Below, piece after piece: positions 33,569 to 43,279 of a stretch of DNA of 54,299 bases. The notes under the pieces were generated by a model. The model made no database searches. It was given only the letters and a program-made list of their open reading frames with translations, and was not told the origin of the DNA. Source of the stretch: Isosphaeraceae bacterium (GTDB lineage Bacteria; Planctomycetota; Planctomycetia; Isosphaerales; Isosphaeraceae); the NCBI GenBank assembly GCA_025356475.1, contig JANXSX010000159.1, positions 1-54,299 on the forward strand, read 5' to 3'. Position 1 is the first letter of the stretch. Every line of letters begins with the position of its first letter. Made by a program: the position numbers and the translations under genes.

Positions 33569-33715
33569 GCAAGAGGATGTTCAGGGAAAATCAGCAAGGA
33601 GGCACGAGGAGCTCGATCGCTCGCTTGGGAGCAGGCTCTCGCCCTCCGCCGTGTGGCCGGGTACTGTGAAATGCACTCTCTCGATTCACAACTGCTCCGG
33701 TGAGACCGAAACCCC

Positions 33716-34237
33716 ATGTCCGAACCTTCCAAGAAGCGCGTCGCGGTCCTCGTTGAAAAAATGTACGAGGATCTCGAACTTTGGTATCCGGTGCTTCGGC
33801 TCCGCGAGGCGGGCTGTTTGGTCAAGATTGTCGGTCCCAAGGCGGGCGAGACCTACAGCTCGAAGCACGGCTATCCTTGCAAGGCAGACACCGCCGCTGC
33901 GGATGTGACTGCGGACGACTTCGACGCGATTATTATCCCAGGGGGTTACTCGCCCGACCATATGCGCAGGCACAAGGCGATGGTCGACCTGGTCACGACC
34001 GCTGCTCAAAAGGGCAAGGTTCTGGCCGCGATTTGTCATGGTCCATGGATGCTCTGCTCGGCCAAGTGTCTCAAGGGCAAGAAGGTCACCGGGTTCTTCG
34101 CGATCCGCGACGATGTTGAGAATGCCGGCGGAATCTGGGTCGACGCCGACTGCGTCGTCGATGGAAACCTGGTCACGAGCCGAACTCCTGACGATTTACC
34201 TGCGTTCATGCAAGGGATTCTTACTGCACTTGGATGA
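33716..34237 (+). CDS. DJ-1/PfpI-family protein
   Basis: This 173-residue protein has the flavodoxin-like DJ-1/PfpI fold. MYEDLELWYPVLRL carries the conserved Glu region, FDAIIIPGGYSPD follows, and the nucleophile elbow is AAICHGPWML with C107 and H108, as in PfpI/YhbO-like members. These proteins are described as glyoxalase/deglycase-like or proteases; function of this branch is disputed. It begins 147 bases after the SDR gene in the same direction. The catalytic residues look intact. Confidence 0.93.
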   Translation: MSEPSKKRVAVLVEKMYEDLELWYPVLRLREAGCLVKIVGPKAGETYSSKHGYPCKADTAAADVTADDFDAIIIPGGYSPDHMRRHKAMVDLVTTAAQKGKVLAAICHGPWMLCSAKCLKGKKVTGFFAIRDDVENAGGIWVDADCVVDGNLVTSRTPDDLPAFMQGILTALG

Positions 34238-34755
34238 TGACATCCACCAAAAGAGATCTCCAGGCTCGATCGACACGAACGCGTTGTTCCGGAGTTGACG
34301 AGTGTCTCGACCACGCGTCTTCCCCTGGGCGGCTTACCTGTTTGGGATGGCCACGACCACGCCCATCCTCGCGTAATTCGCCCTCAATTTGGCCGATCCA
34401 TCCTGGGGTCTGCGGTTCCCACTGGGGTGGATCGATCCGACGTTTGTTCGCTTTAGGGGTAACGAATACTCTTGATGTGCTCTACATCCAGTCCAGAGAG
34501 AAGTGAGCGACTCTGAGGCACCAGAAGTGGGGTGGAACACAAAATAAAGGGTCCCGGAAGGTTCTTGTTCACTAGCTGATCTAAATAGGATCTATAATTA
34601 TGGTGGCTGGCGAGATGACTGTCCGATTCGATTTCCCCACCGGAAGCAGGGCGATGAAGCTTGCGGTCATGGTCGATTTTCTCCGAGAGTTACGTCTACA
34701 CTAAGGGGCTCGCCCACTCGGGCGTGTGTTCCTCTGTCCGTCGAGGTCTCCGGCA
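34238..34755. other. 518-base gap with possible gene remnant and promoter
   Basis: The gap before the kinase gene holds a stretch at 34302-34547 in which one plus-strand frame reads like protein but is broken by TAA at 34374 and TGA at 34473. Readable parts are RVFPWAAYLFGMATTTPILA and then LNLADPSWGLRFPLGWIDPT. A perfect TATAAT lies further on. No RNA gene was recognised. Confidence 0.35.
34568..34598 (+). promoter_or_regulatory. Candidate promoter before the kinase gene
   Basis: TATAAT at 34593-34598 is an exact -10 consensus. TTCACT at 34568-34573 is a modest -35 candidate with a 19-base spacer. It lies about 155 bases before the kinase start. Assignment rests on consensus only. Confidence 0.3.
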
Positions 34756-37371
34756 ATGCAGATCCAATGTCCGCACTGCGGGCACACAGTTGCGGTCAAC
34801 CCATCGAAGCCGGGTCGGTTCGGTGCAAAATGCCTTCAATGTGCCGGGGAGTACATCGTCACACTTGAGCTGAAGGTCGAAGCACAGCCCCAAACAAGGG
34901 ATGAGACGAGCGCCCCGACAACGGAGGCTGCCACCGGTGTCTGGACCGGAGGAGCGACAGAAGCCGACGGCACGATCGCTCAATCCGGTCCAGTCGATGC
35001 CGACGCCACAACCCTCGGCGGTTCAAGTGGAGTGAGTGATGGGGGGACAATCCCATCCACGCTTGGGGGCTACCAGATCGTCAAGGAACTTGGTCACGGC
35101 GGGATGGGGTCGGTCTACCTGGCGAAGCAGATCTCGCTTGGCCGCAACGTCGCCCTCAAGACCATGCGGCCCGAGTGGTCGCGTGACGCCGAATTCGTAG
35201 CCAGGTTCACCCGCGAAGCCTATGCCGCCGCACAACTCGTCCACCACAACGTCGTCCAGATCTACGACTTCGGTGAGGACAAAGGGACGAACTTCTTCAG
35301 TATGGAGTTCGTCGATGGGTCGTCCCTCGCCGCGCTCGTGGCAGAACGGAAGCCGATCGACCCCGAAGTGGCGGTGGGCTACGTGCTTCAAGCGGCTCGT
35401 GGGTTGAAGGTGGCACACGACCAGTGCATGATCCATCGTGACATCAAGCCTGACAACTTGCTGCTGAACAAGCAGGGAATCGTCAAGGTCGCGAATCTGG
35501 GACTCGTCAAGACACCAAACTCACCTGAGCCGAACTCCGGGATTGCCCTGGCGGGAGGATCGGCGGGAACAACCCTCGTTGGTCAGACAATGGGGACCCC
35601 CGCTTATATGGCTCCCGAACAGGCAAAGGATGCCGCTTCGGTTGACGCCAGAGCCGACATTTACTCGCTTGGATGCACTCTCTACGTTCTGGTGACCGGT
35701 CGGCCTCCTTTTAGTGGTCGAACTGCGATCGAAGTGATCACGAAGCACGCGAATCAAGCGATTCCGCCTCCCGAAACAATCAGCAAACGCGTTCCCAAAG
35801 GGCTCTCGGAGATCATCCTCCGGATGGTCGCTAAGAAGCCTGAAGATCGCTTCAACAACATGAGCGAGGTCATTACAGCTCTCGAGCACTTCCTGGGAGT
35901 GTCGAGTTCAGGGCCATTCTCACCAAAAGAACTCCATGTCGAGGCACTTGAACAGGGTGTTGCCGACTACGAGTCGGCTCCAACGGCCAGGCTTTCGAAA
36001 CAAACCACCCTCGGACTTTCAGTCAGCCTTGGCCTCATTATTGCGGGTGCCCTGGTGTTCAGGCGGCCGATGCTCGTGGGAGCACTCACCTGGTTGGGGT
36101 TCGCAACGTGCCTTTCTCGGTTTGTGATCGAAGGAATGCGCGGGCGTTCGATTTTGTTCACAAAAGTTCGCGAGTGGCTTCTGGGTGCAAAACCGAGTGA
36201 GTGGGCGACTTGGTGCGTGGGAGGGGTCCTTTCTGCAGTCTTACTATGGTCGTTCGGTCTGGTCGGTTTGACGATTTCCTTTGGCTTGGCGGGTATGTTG
36301 CTCGCGGCTGGACTCTACTTGGGTTTTGACCGACGAGCGGAACACGAACGGGCCGAGCCAATCCATAGAATCGAGACCTTGCTGAAAAGTTTGCGCATTC
36401 AAGGTGTGGATGAGAACGCAATCCAGCAATTTGTCCGCAAGTACGCCGGAGAGAGGTGGAAATTGGTTTATGAGGAACTCTTTGGTTTCGCATCACTGAA
36501 CGCCGCGCGTGCCAGGATGAGCCCAACCGGTAAGCCATCGGTCGGTCGATTCGACTTGCGTTCGCCGATGCTCGGTTGGATTGAAGGTCAACTTCGTGAC
36601 CGACGCGAGAAAGCGGACCTGAGACTTTTACAGCGAATTGAGGAGAGGAGCCTTGAAGCCCAAGGCGTCAATCTTGTCGTTGCGCGGCGAAAATCACGAC
36701 GAGTTGCCGAGGCTATGGTCGCGACGGCCGCCGAGGCTCGCCAGACGGCATTGACTCAGAGGGGGGGCCTCCGAACTCAGAAATCGCTCTATCAGTCTAT
36801 GAATGAAGCTGCCGAACAGCCCGAACGCGTATTGGTCGGACGTCCCGACCGGGAGGGCTCTGCCGGCTTGGGCTGGTTGATTCAAGCGATGTTGAACATG
36901 ATCCTAGGCTCACGTATCCGCTTTCTTGCGGGGTTGGCTCTACTCGCGGCATGTGCGATGTGGATGGATCAGAATGGGCTAGCTTCGAGTCAGCAAGTCC
37001 TTGAGATCGTCAAGTCGGCGCGGGAGACACAGGATGTTGCGGTGCTCGAAGATTTGAAGAAGATCAAGATCGATTTTGATCCAAGTCAGCCCACTCGACC
37101 TCTGAAGCTCGCGATGATTCCGGAGCCGGTCCTCGGGCTGTTCAACAGTTATGCATCGGGTGCGGCCGGACTCATGCTGATCGCCTCTGCGTTCTTTCGA
37201 GGTTGGAAGATGAGCCTGTTCGCATTCCCAGGCGCGGTGTTCGCGATCGCAGGACCACACTTCGGTCTGCCGATTCCTAAAATTGGAACGAGTGACGTGA
37301 ATCAATTTTACATCACGATCGGAGCGGTTATTTCAGGCCTAGGTTTTTTTTTGGGCCGGACTCGGTTGTGA
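34756..37371 (+). CDS. Membrane Ser/Thr kinase with zinc ribbon and NLG in place of DFG
   Basis: This 871-residue protein starts at ATG 34756. Residues 1-35 are a zinc ribbon (CPHCGHTV and AKCLQCAG). A Hanks-type kinase domain spans about 106-380: Gly loop LGHGGMGSVYLAK, Lys K135 in VALKTM, HRDIKPDN at 227-234, MGTPAYMAPEQA, and DIYSLGCTLYVLVTGRPPF. The Mg-binding DFG Asp is replaced: the site reads VANLGLVK, with N247-L248-G249 (codon AAT at 35494). The C-terminal half has two membrane clusters (417-540 and about 720-870) separated by a soluble helical part. Loss of the DFG Asp suggests weak or no phosphotransfer. ATP binding may remain. Confidence 0.93.
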   Translation: MQIQCPHCGHTVAVNPSKPGRFGAKCLQCAGEYIVTLELKVEAQPQTRDETSAPTTEAATGVWTGGATEADGTIAQSGPVDADATTLGGSSGVSDGGTIPSTLGGYQIVKELGHGGMGSVYLAKQISLGRNVALKTMRPEWSRDAEFVARFTREAYAAAQLVHHNVVQIYDFGEDKGTNFFSMEFVDGSSLAALVAERKPIDPEVAVGYVLQAARGLKVAHDQCMIHRDIKPDNLLLNKQGIVKVANLGLVKTPNSPEPNSGIALAGGSAGTTLVGQTMGTPAYMAPEQAKDAASVDARADIYSLGCTLYVLVTGRPPFSGRTAIEVITKHANQAIPPPETISKRVPKGLSEIILRMVAKKPEDRFNNMSEVITALEHFLGVSSSGPFSPKELHVEALEQGVADYESAPTARLSKQTTLGLSVSLGLIIAGALVFRRPMLVGALTWLGFATCLSRFVIEGMRGRSILFTKVREWLLGAKPSEWATWCVGGVLSAVLLWSFGLVGLTISFGLAGMLLAAGLYLGFDRRAEHERAEPIHRIETLLKSLRIQGVDENAIQQFVRKYAGERWKLVYEELFGFASLNAARARMSPTGKPSVGRFDLRSPMLGWIEGQLRDRREKADLRLLQRIEERSLEAQGVNLVVARRKSRRVAEAMVATAAEARQTALTQRGGLRTQKSLYQSMNEAAEQPERVLVGRPDREGSAGLGWLIQAMLNMILGSRIRFLAGLALLAACAMWMDQNGLASSQQVLEIVKSARETQDVAVLEDLKKIKIDFDPSQPTRPLKLAMIPEPVLGLFNSYASGAAGLMLIASAFFRGWKMSLFAFPGAVFAIAGPHFGLPIPKIGTSDVNQFYITIGAVISGLGFFLGRTRL

Positions 37372-37529
37372 GCTAGGCTAATCATGGCTACTTGATGAGA
37401 CAGACTTGATAATTTTATCGGTCTGACCTTGTCGATCAGAGTTGCACTTCGTAATACTTAGCTCACAGTATCGTCTCGCAACCCCCCGTGCGGAGTTACG
37501 ATGTCTTCGCGAGCGGAGGAGAAGCATAG

Positions 37530-38060
37530 ATGACGAATACCAAAGAAAATCTCACGGTTGTGCTTGGCGACATAACGACTTTGTCGGTTGATGCGATTGT
37601 CACCCCGGCTGATCCCACGTTTCGAGTGGGCCAAGGGATTGATGCCGCAGTGCGTCGTGCTGCAGGAGCTGGACTGACCCAGGAGTGTGAAGCGTTGGGG
37701 GTATGCCCGCGTGGTCAAGCCCGACTAACCCAGGGGCATCGACTCCCTTGCCGCTTTGTGATTCACGCGGTTGGACCAGTCTATGTTGATGGCCTTTCAG
37801 GCGAGTCGGAAGTTCTTCACTCGGCAATCGTAGAGTCGCTGAAACTCGCTGCTAAGTTCGGGGTCCATTCGGTCGCGATTCCTCCATTCGGTAGCGTCTT
37901 TCGTGGATTTCCCAAAGAGGAAGCCGCCATCGTCACACTCGCCGCTGTTCGCGAGTGGATGAGCAAAAATGAGAGACCATCATCGGTGATCTTCTGCTGT
38001 CTTTCTGAGGATTCAGCTCAGGTCTTCCGCTCGATACTCGGCTCGACCGACGATTATTGA
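37530..38060 (+). CDS. Macro-domain protein with altered active-site loop
   Basis: This 176-residue protein is a single macro domain. It begins TVVLGDITTLSVDAIVTPAD and continues RVGQGIDAAVRRAAG, TQECEALGVCPRGQARLTQG, and FVIHAVGPVYVDG. These match the MacroD type, which binds ADP-ribose and removes it from proteins or O-acetyl-ADP-ribose. The usual NAAN is T25-P26-A27-D28, and the GGGG loop is VGQG. The catalytic Asn is therefore missing, while D38 of GIDAA is kept. It may bind ADP-ribose without cleaving it. GGAGGAGAAG lies just before ATG 37530. It follows the kinase gene by 158 bases in the same direction. Confidence 0.9.
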   Translation: MTNTKENLTVVLGDITTLSVDAIVTPADPTFRVGQGIDAAVRRAAGAGLTQECEALGVCPRGQARLTQGHRLPCRFVIHAVGPVYVDGLSGESEVLHSAIVESLKLAAKFGVHSVAIPPFGSVFRGFPKEEAAIVTLAAVREWMSKNERPSSVIFCCLSEDSAQVFRSILGSTDDY

Positions 38061-38134
38061 TTCTCTGCTTGCACTCCATTCCGGTCCCGCATGCCCATTT
38101 CCATTCGGGCATGCGGGATCGGTTTCAATCTCTC

Positions 38135-39448
38135 TCAGATGAACTCGTTGATCAAGTTCTCGAGCATCTCCTGACGACCGCTCTCGTTCGTTTTGATCTC
38201 GCCCTTGGGAACGATGTAGCTCTCAAGTTCAGTAAATCCAGCCTGGCCGGACTCAACACGGCGGCCAAACTCGCCATCCCAACTCCGGTAACGTTCCTTC
38301 ACAAACGAACAGAGGCGTCCGTCGCTGATGATCGCGTGGGCGATCTTCAAGCCTCGTGCGAACGCATCCATTCCTCCGATGTGGGCGTAGAAGAGGTCGA
38401 GGGGTTCAAAGCTTTCCCGCCTCACTTTGGCGTCGAAGTTCACACCGCCGGTCGTGAAACCACCCATCCCCAACATGCAGTACATGCATTTCGTGGTGAG
38501 ATAGATATCGGTTGGGAACTGGTCGGTATCCCAGCCGAGAAGCGGATCGCCCGTATTGGCGTCGATCGAGCCGAGGGCACCCGCACCGATTGCGACCTCC
38601 AACTCGTGCATCATCTCATGACCAGCCAGAGTGGCGTGATTCGTTTCGATGTTGAGCTTGAAGTGGGGGAGAAGCTCATAGGTTCGGAGGAAGTTCAAGC
38701 AGGCGGCGGCGTCGGAGTCGTACTGGTGCTTCGTCGGCTCTTTGGGCTTGGGTTCGATGTAGAACGTGCCTGTGAAACCAATTTGCTTCTTGTACTCGAC
38801 GGCATTGTGCAAGAACCGAGCGAGGTGATCGAGCTCTCGCTTCATGTCGGTATTGAGCAAGGTCTGGTATCCTTCTCGTCCTCCCCAGAAGGTATAACCC
38901 AACCCGCCGAGCCCGTGAGTGACTTCCATTGCCTTCTTAACCTGTGCGGAAGCGTAGGCAAAGACCTCGAGGTTCGGGCTCGTTGCCGCCCCATGCATAT
39001 ATCTGGGGTTGGAGAACAAGTTTGCCGTTCCCCAGAGTAGTTTGACACCAGTCCGGTCCTGTCCGTCCTTGAGAACCTTGACGACCTCGTCGAGATTCGC
39101 ATGCGACTCTGTGAGAGAGGCCCCTTCGGGAGCCACGTCACGGTCGTGGAAGGCATAGAACGGGGCGTTAATCTTCTCGAAGAACTCGAACGCGACCTTC
39201 GCTTTCGTCTGGGCGTTGGCCACACTTCCGGTCCCATCGTCCCAGGGGCGAACGGCGGTCCCGGAGCCGAACGGATCCGAGAGTGGGTTACTAAACGTGT
39301 GCCAATAGACAACTGAGAACCGTAAGTGATCACGCATCGTCTTATCCCCGACGACCTCGTCGGGGTTATAATGCTTGAACTCCAGTGGGTTGCGCGACTT
39401 CGGGCCGCCGAACTGGATCTTGGGGACACCTGGGAAGAATTCAGCCAT
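38135..39448 (-). CDS. xylA: Xylose isomerase
   Basis: XylA converts D-xylose to D-xylulose (and glucose to fructose) in the cytoplasm with two divalent metals. The 437-residue length fits class II enzymes. Motifs: [13 protein letters not shown] with the catalytic His, [33 protein letters not shown] with a metal Glu, [14 protein letters not shown], and [20 protein letters not shown] with metal Asp residues. The N-terminus ([13 protein letters not shown]) is typical. No xylulokinase or regulator lies beside it. It converges on the macro gene with about 75 bases between. Confidence 0.97.
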   Translation of the reverse strand: MAEFFPGVPKIQFGGPKSRNPLEFKHYNPDEVVGDKTMRDHLRFSVVYWHTFSNPLSDPFGSGTAVRPWDDGTGSVANAQTKAKVAFEFFEKINAPFYAFHDRDVAPEGASLTESHANLDEVVKVLKDGQDRTGVKLLWGTANLFSNPRYMHGAATSPNLEVFAYASAQVKKAMEVTHGLGGLGYTFWGGREGYQTLLNTDMKRELDHLARFLHNAVEYKKQIGFTGTFYIEPKPKEPTKHQYDSDAAACLNFLRTYELLPHFKLNIETNHATLAGHEMMHELEVAIGAGALGSIDANTGDPLLGWDTDQFPTDIYLTTKCMYCMLGMGGFTTGGVNFDAKVRRESFEPLDLFYAHIGGMDAFARGLKIAHAIISDGRLCSFVKERYRSWDGEFGRRVESGQAGFTELESYIVPKGEIKTNESGRQEMLENLINEFI

Positions 39449-39668
39449 CGCTCGGTCCAGCCTCGCTTGCGGGCGTCATCGGCAGTAAAAAGAAAGGGTA
39501 GGGTAATAGTTTAGGGATACAAGCGAACCGGGGCAAGACCTCACCCGGAACGCTAATTCGCTCTGTGATCTATTTCGAGTCTCGGGATGCGTGGAACGGT
39601 CTGCCACGAGTTCACATGATCATGACGATCTGTAAAAGTTGCTCCCTCGATCGAACGACACAGCTCGC

Positions 39669-40697
39669 TCACTTCACCCGAGTCAGGCGAGAGTCACCTT
39701 CAATCCGCCAGGTTTGGGGATCTGCCGTCTTGGGGGTGATGGTCACCTCGACTTCGAAACCTTTCTCGGACACCAGAATTTTGGGATCGCTCAACCCCTC
39801 CTTCAGGGGGAAGCCGAGTTCCTCAAGTGTCTTGGCAAACGACTTTGTTTTGCCGATATGGGCGCGTTGGGCGTAGTAGGCTGCGTGAAGCCAGTCCTTC
39901 GCGGGCCAGGCCAGGTCCGGTTTGAAGCTGGTTTCTGATGCCTTCCCCTGTGTGAATTGCACATAGCCCCATGTTTCAGGGCGATGCATGTCGACTACAC
40001 CTTGAGGAGACCAGACCCAGTTGTCTTCCTTGGTGTTGGGCACCTTTTGATACTTGCCGTTGGCGCGGTTGATTTGCCACTCAACCCTCGAGAAGTTGAC
40101 CCGCCACTGATCGCCATCGCCGGGAGGACTCTTGACCTTGGTGAACTCGGCGAGCGCCTTCCAGGGGAACGCAATTTCGATGGACCAACCCTTATCCGTA
40201 TCCGTGGGGTCGTTGATCGTCCCTTCGATATGAACGCCGGTCTTGAGCCCTGGAATCTCCCACTCGTTAAGGGCAGGGCCGCCGTCCTTATACGCTTTAG
40301 GTAATCGAAGATCCCACCCCGTGTTGAGTGCGTTCATCTCGAATTCGTAATATTGATGATTGTCGCCATCGGGATCGATGAAGACTTCGAAATCAGGGTC
40401 ATGAAAGATGACGGAGTCGTGCTTGGTCAAGGTCCCCCAGACGTGTGGCTCGTCCATCTGGGCGGCGATGTAGAAATAGTTGTCATCCCAGAGCATCTTC
40501 GCCCTGGTCTTGAAGCGCGGCTTGGGCTTCTTATCACCCTCGATATCGACGAACTCGTCCGTCCAAGAAGCGTCGGCCCAGTCTTTGTCGTCGAGCTTTC
40601 CATCTATGACGATCGGCGAGCTTGCCCGACCGCAGACATAGCCCTTGGGCGGATCTGCACTCACGCCGACGACACAGACGAAGAGAAGGTAAAACAT
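39669..40697 (-). CDS. Exported CBM9-like carbohydrate-binding protein
   Basis: This 342-residue protein starts at ATG 40697; the open frame runs up to 40829 without a better start. A short signal peptide (MFYLLFVCVVGVSA) is followed by a CBM9/DOMON-like beta-sandwich: SPIVIDGKLDDKDWADASW, TRAKMLWDDNYFYIAAQMDEP, DPDFEVFIDPDGDNHQYYE and GWSIEIAFPWKAL. The second half is an extra region of about 100 residues ending in a mixed alpha/beta part. The family binds sugars outside the cell, often as part of cellulases or xylanases. It is downstream of the TlpA-like gene (139 bases). Confidence 0.88.
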   Translation of the reverse strand: MFYLLFVCVVGVSADPPKGYVCGRASSPIVIDGKLDDKDWADASWTDEFVDIEGDKKPKPRFKTRAKMLWDDNYFYIAAQMDEPHVWGTLTKHDSVIFHDPDFEVFIDPDGDNHQYYEFEMNALNTGWDLRLPKAYKDGGPALNEWEIPGLKTGVHIEGTINDPTDTDKGWSIEIAFPWKALAEFTKVKSPPGDGDQWRVNFSRVEWQINRANGKYQKVPNTKEDNWVWSPQGVVDMHRPETWGYVQFTQGKASETSFKPDLAWPAKDWLHAAYYAQRAHIGKTKSFAKTLEELGFPLKEGLSDPKILVSEKGFEVEVTITPKTADPQTWRIEGDSRLTRVK

Positions 40698-40835
40698 GGT
40701 GCGACCCTGTAAGAATGCGAGAACTCCTAACCGCAGTCCTACAGTGTCGCAGAGTTCTTCGAGAGAATCACCAAGCCGATGGGTGCTGACCTGATTTTTC
40801 AAGGAGAAGCTTGGAGCCAGCGTACGCACATTTTC

Positions 40836-41792
40836 TTATTTGATCAACTTGGCCAACGTCTCTTCTAGGGCTGGACCACGCAGCTCAAGTCGAATGATCT
40901 TGCCCTCAGGATCGATTAAAAAGGTCGCTGGGATGCTGCTGATGCCATAAAGTTCGACCAGATCGCCCCCACTCGACATGTTGTGGACCTGCTTCCAGGG
41001 GACTTTCCGGGCCTTCACGAAGTCGACGACAGCCTGCCGGTTCTCGTCGAGGCTCACGGCGACGATCTCGAGTCCCTTGGAGTGGTACTTGGTGTATGCA
41101 GATTGCTGGTTGGGGAGTTCGGCAATGCAAGGCGCGCACCAGGTCGCCCAGAAGTCCAACAACACATACTTGCCTTTGAAGTCCTCTAGCCGAATGGAAG
41201 CTCCATTCACATCCTTGACCGCCAGGCGTGGAGCGGGCTTGTCGACCTTATCCAGTTTTGCAAGGTCCTCATCAACCTTCTGCTTTAGGTTGGGGCTTTC
41301 GGCGTATTGTTTGAGAAGAGTCTGGTAGACCTGTTTGGCGATCGGGTACTCGCCGGCTGCGATGGCCGCGTGGGCGACGGAGTCGGCAAACTGGCCGGCG
41401 AACTCTTCTTGATCTGGACCCGAAAGGCTCGACATCAAGGTCTTGTAGACTGCGAACGCTTCAGGAAACTTGCCATCGCGTGCTCTGGCCATGACTGCGA
41501 TGATCTGTGCTAGCGGCCTCACAGCCCCTTCGGGACGATCCGCAAGGTAGTTCTTGGCGAGTCGCTCATGGTCAAGGAACCAGTCGTGCTCGATCACCTT
41601 ATCGAACAAGGCCATGTAGGCCTGGTCGATGTCGGTTGCTCGGGGATTCTTGATCACATAGTCGGCGAGTTCTTCGACCAACACCTTGTCATGTTTTAGC
41701 AGGATCGCAACGACCCCTGTGGGGGTTTTCTCGTCGGCCCCGAGCAGGACCGGTGCCAGGAGAATCAGGCTTGTCATCAATGCCACACGCAT
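40836..41792 (-). CDS. Exported TlpA-like thioredoxin-fold protein
   Basis: This 318-residue protein starts at ATG 41792 with GGAG six bases upstream. It has a signal peptide (MTSLILLAPVLLGA), a helical N-terminal part of about 150 residues that resembles TPR-like repeats, and a C-terminal thioredoxin domain: PRLAVKDVNGASIRLEDFKGKY, LLDFWATWCAPCIAELP (redox Cys pair WCAPC) and GISSIPATFLIDPEGKI with the cis-Pro. It belongs to the AhpC-TSA/Redoxin, TlpA/ResA group, which keeps periplasmic thiols reduced or aids heme attachment to c-type cytochromes. The CxxCH proteins in this window could be clients; that is inference. Confidence 0.92.
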   Translation of the reverse strand: MRVALMTSLILLAPVLLGADEKTPTGVVAILLKHDKVLVEELADYVIKNPRATDIDQAYMALFDKVIEHDWFLDHERLAKNYLADRPEGAVRPLAQIIAVMARARDGKFPEAFAVYKTLMSSLSGPDQEEFAGQFADSVAHAAIAAGEYPIAKQVYQTLLKQYAESPNLKQKVDEDLAKLDKVDKPAPRLAVKDVNGASIRLEDFKGKYVLLDFWATWCAPCIAELPNQQSAYTKYHSKGLEIVAVSLDENRQAVVDFVKARKVPWKQVHNMSSGGDLVELYGISSIPATFLIDPEGKIIRLELRGPALEETLAKLIK

Positions 41793-41860
41793 CTCTTGCT
41801 CCGTATTCACCTGGGCGTTGCTCTACGATCGACCGTGTTATGAGGTGTCAGAACCCAAGC

Positions 41861-43279
41861 TCAGAAGCCTTGAGCGACCGTCCGATTTGCAGCGATCGTC
41901 GCGGTTTTGTTCTCGGTTAGGAGCTGGGTCATCAAATGATCCCACCGACTGCAGCAGGTCTCGCGTTCGTGGTCAGCGAGGAAGGCGTCGCGACCTCGCT
42001 CGCCCATTGCTTTGGCGCGGAGAGGGTCGGCGGCTAGTGTCTCGATGGCCTCGACGAGGCCCGCTGCATCACCGAGTCGGACAGTGAGTCCGCAATCGGA
42101 TTCGCGGATTGTATCGGCTGTCTCGCAATGGTCTGGCCCGACGAAGATGGCTGGCCGACCTGCCGCCATGACTCCGTAGAGCTTGCCGGGCACAACGATT
42201 CCCGTCATTTCCTGGCGCATCGAGATCAGGTGAACATCGGCGAGAGATAAGGATGCGTGCAGTTGTTCACGAGGGAAATAGTCGAGGAGTTGGACGTTCT
42301 CGAGTCTCTCTAACGCCTTCGCAGCGCGGACCTCGGCCATCCGGGGACCGTCGCCGACGAAGAGGAAAACAATGTCGGACCGATCTTGGAGACGTCGGGC
42401 GGCTTCGAGGAACTCGTCCGTTGAGTGGGCCAGACCAAGATTTCCCGAGTACATTGCCACAAACGTGTCGGCCAAACCCATGGAGCGGCGTAAAGGATGA
42501 CCTTCGCGTTGGAGGGGATAGACCTCGTCGCTTCGACTCCATACCGGGATCGTCACAATGCGTTCTGGCCGTACCCCTTTCGAGGCGATTCGGTCTGCCA
42601 TGTAGGCACCCAGCACGACGACAGAGTCGGCCTGGCGATAGACGAAGTTGCTCAGCCAGATCAGGGCGGCGACAACTGGATTGGAATGCGACATTAGTCC
42701 AAGAGCCAGACTCGCGTCAGGGTGGAGGTCCATACTCCAATAGATATGGTGCGAGCCCTTTAACTGTCGGAGCAGTGTCCCGACCAACCCGATGATCGGC
42801 GGGGTAGTGAGGGTGGCAACCGCATCAAACCTGGGAAGTCGAACTGCCAAGACCAGAGCTCGCAGATAGAAGCTCAAGTAATCGATCATACGTCGCACGG
42901 TGGTCCTCCGCCCTAGAGCGGTTGCGGGGACACGATGGATCGTGACCCCGTTGCGAACCTCCTGCGATGCAGATCGACTCCGACTCGGCTTGTAGCCTCC
43001 CTGGCTACACAGCACATGGACCTCGTGTCCCGCTTCGGCCATGCTTTCGGCGAGGTCGGTCAAGTGCTGGGCGGTCGAGGCGTGGTCGGGCCAGTAATAC
43101 TGGTTGATGAAAAGAAGCTTCTTCTTCTTGCTCGCACCTGCCGGATTGGTCGCAAGGGCGAAAACTCGAGAGCGGGCGGGGGGGGTGAGTTCTGCGCGAT
43201 CGGCGCGCCAGCGTCGGTCTTGACTCTTGAGGTCGGGGGTGGGGCGCGTCGTTCGGAAGCGCCCCCAGGCCCTCACCAT
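41861..43279 (-). CDS. Glycosyltransferase family 4 protein (WcaI-like)
   Basis: This protein (472 residues from ATG 43279) is a GT-B fold enzyme of the WcaI/colanic-acid type. After a variable basic N-terminus the domain begins KKKKLLFINQYYWPDHAST, typical of the group. HEVHVLCSQGGY and FDAVATLTTPPIIGL follow. The donor domain has FVAMYSGNLGLAHSTDEF, IVFLFVGDGPRM and GIVVPGKLYGVMAAGRPAIF. The ATG overlaps the stop of the SDR gene by seven bases, which implies translational coupling; a start further down near residue 40 is possible. It may add a sugar to a lipid-linked polysaccharide precursor. Confidence 0.9.
   Translation of the reverse strand: MVRAWGRFRTTRPTPDLKSQDRRWRADRAELTPPARSRVFALATNPAGASKKKKLLFINQYYWPDHASTAQHLTDLAESMAEAGHEVHVLCSQGGYKPSRSRSASQEVRNGVTIHRVPATALGRRTTVRRMIDYLSFYLRALVLAVRLPRFDAVATLTTPPIIGLVGTLLRQLKGSHHIYWSMDLHPDASLALGLMSHSNPVVAALIWLSNFVYRQADSVVVLGAYMADRIASKGVRPERIVTIPVWSRSDEVYPLQREGHPLRRSMGLADTFVAMYSGNLGLAHSTDEFLEAARRLQDRSDIVFLFVGDGPRMAEVRAAKALERLENVQLLDYFPREQLHASLSLADVHLISMRQEMTGIVVPGKLYGVMAAGRPAIFVGPDHCETADTIRESDCGLTVRLGDAAGLVEAIETLAADPLRAKAMGERGRDAFLADHERETCCSRWDHLMTQLLTENKTATIAANRTVAQGF

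Noticed and set aside
37401-37440. Possible stem-loop after the kinase gene
   Set aside because: CAGAC/GTCTG with a weak inner stem has a bulge and wobble and no T-run, so I do not call it a terminator.
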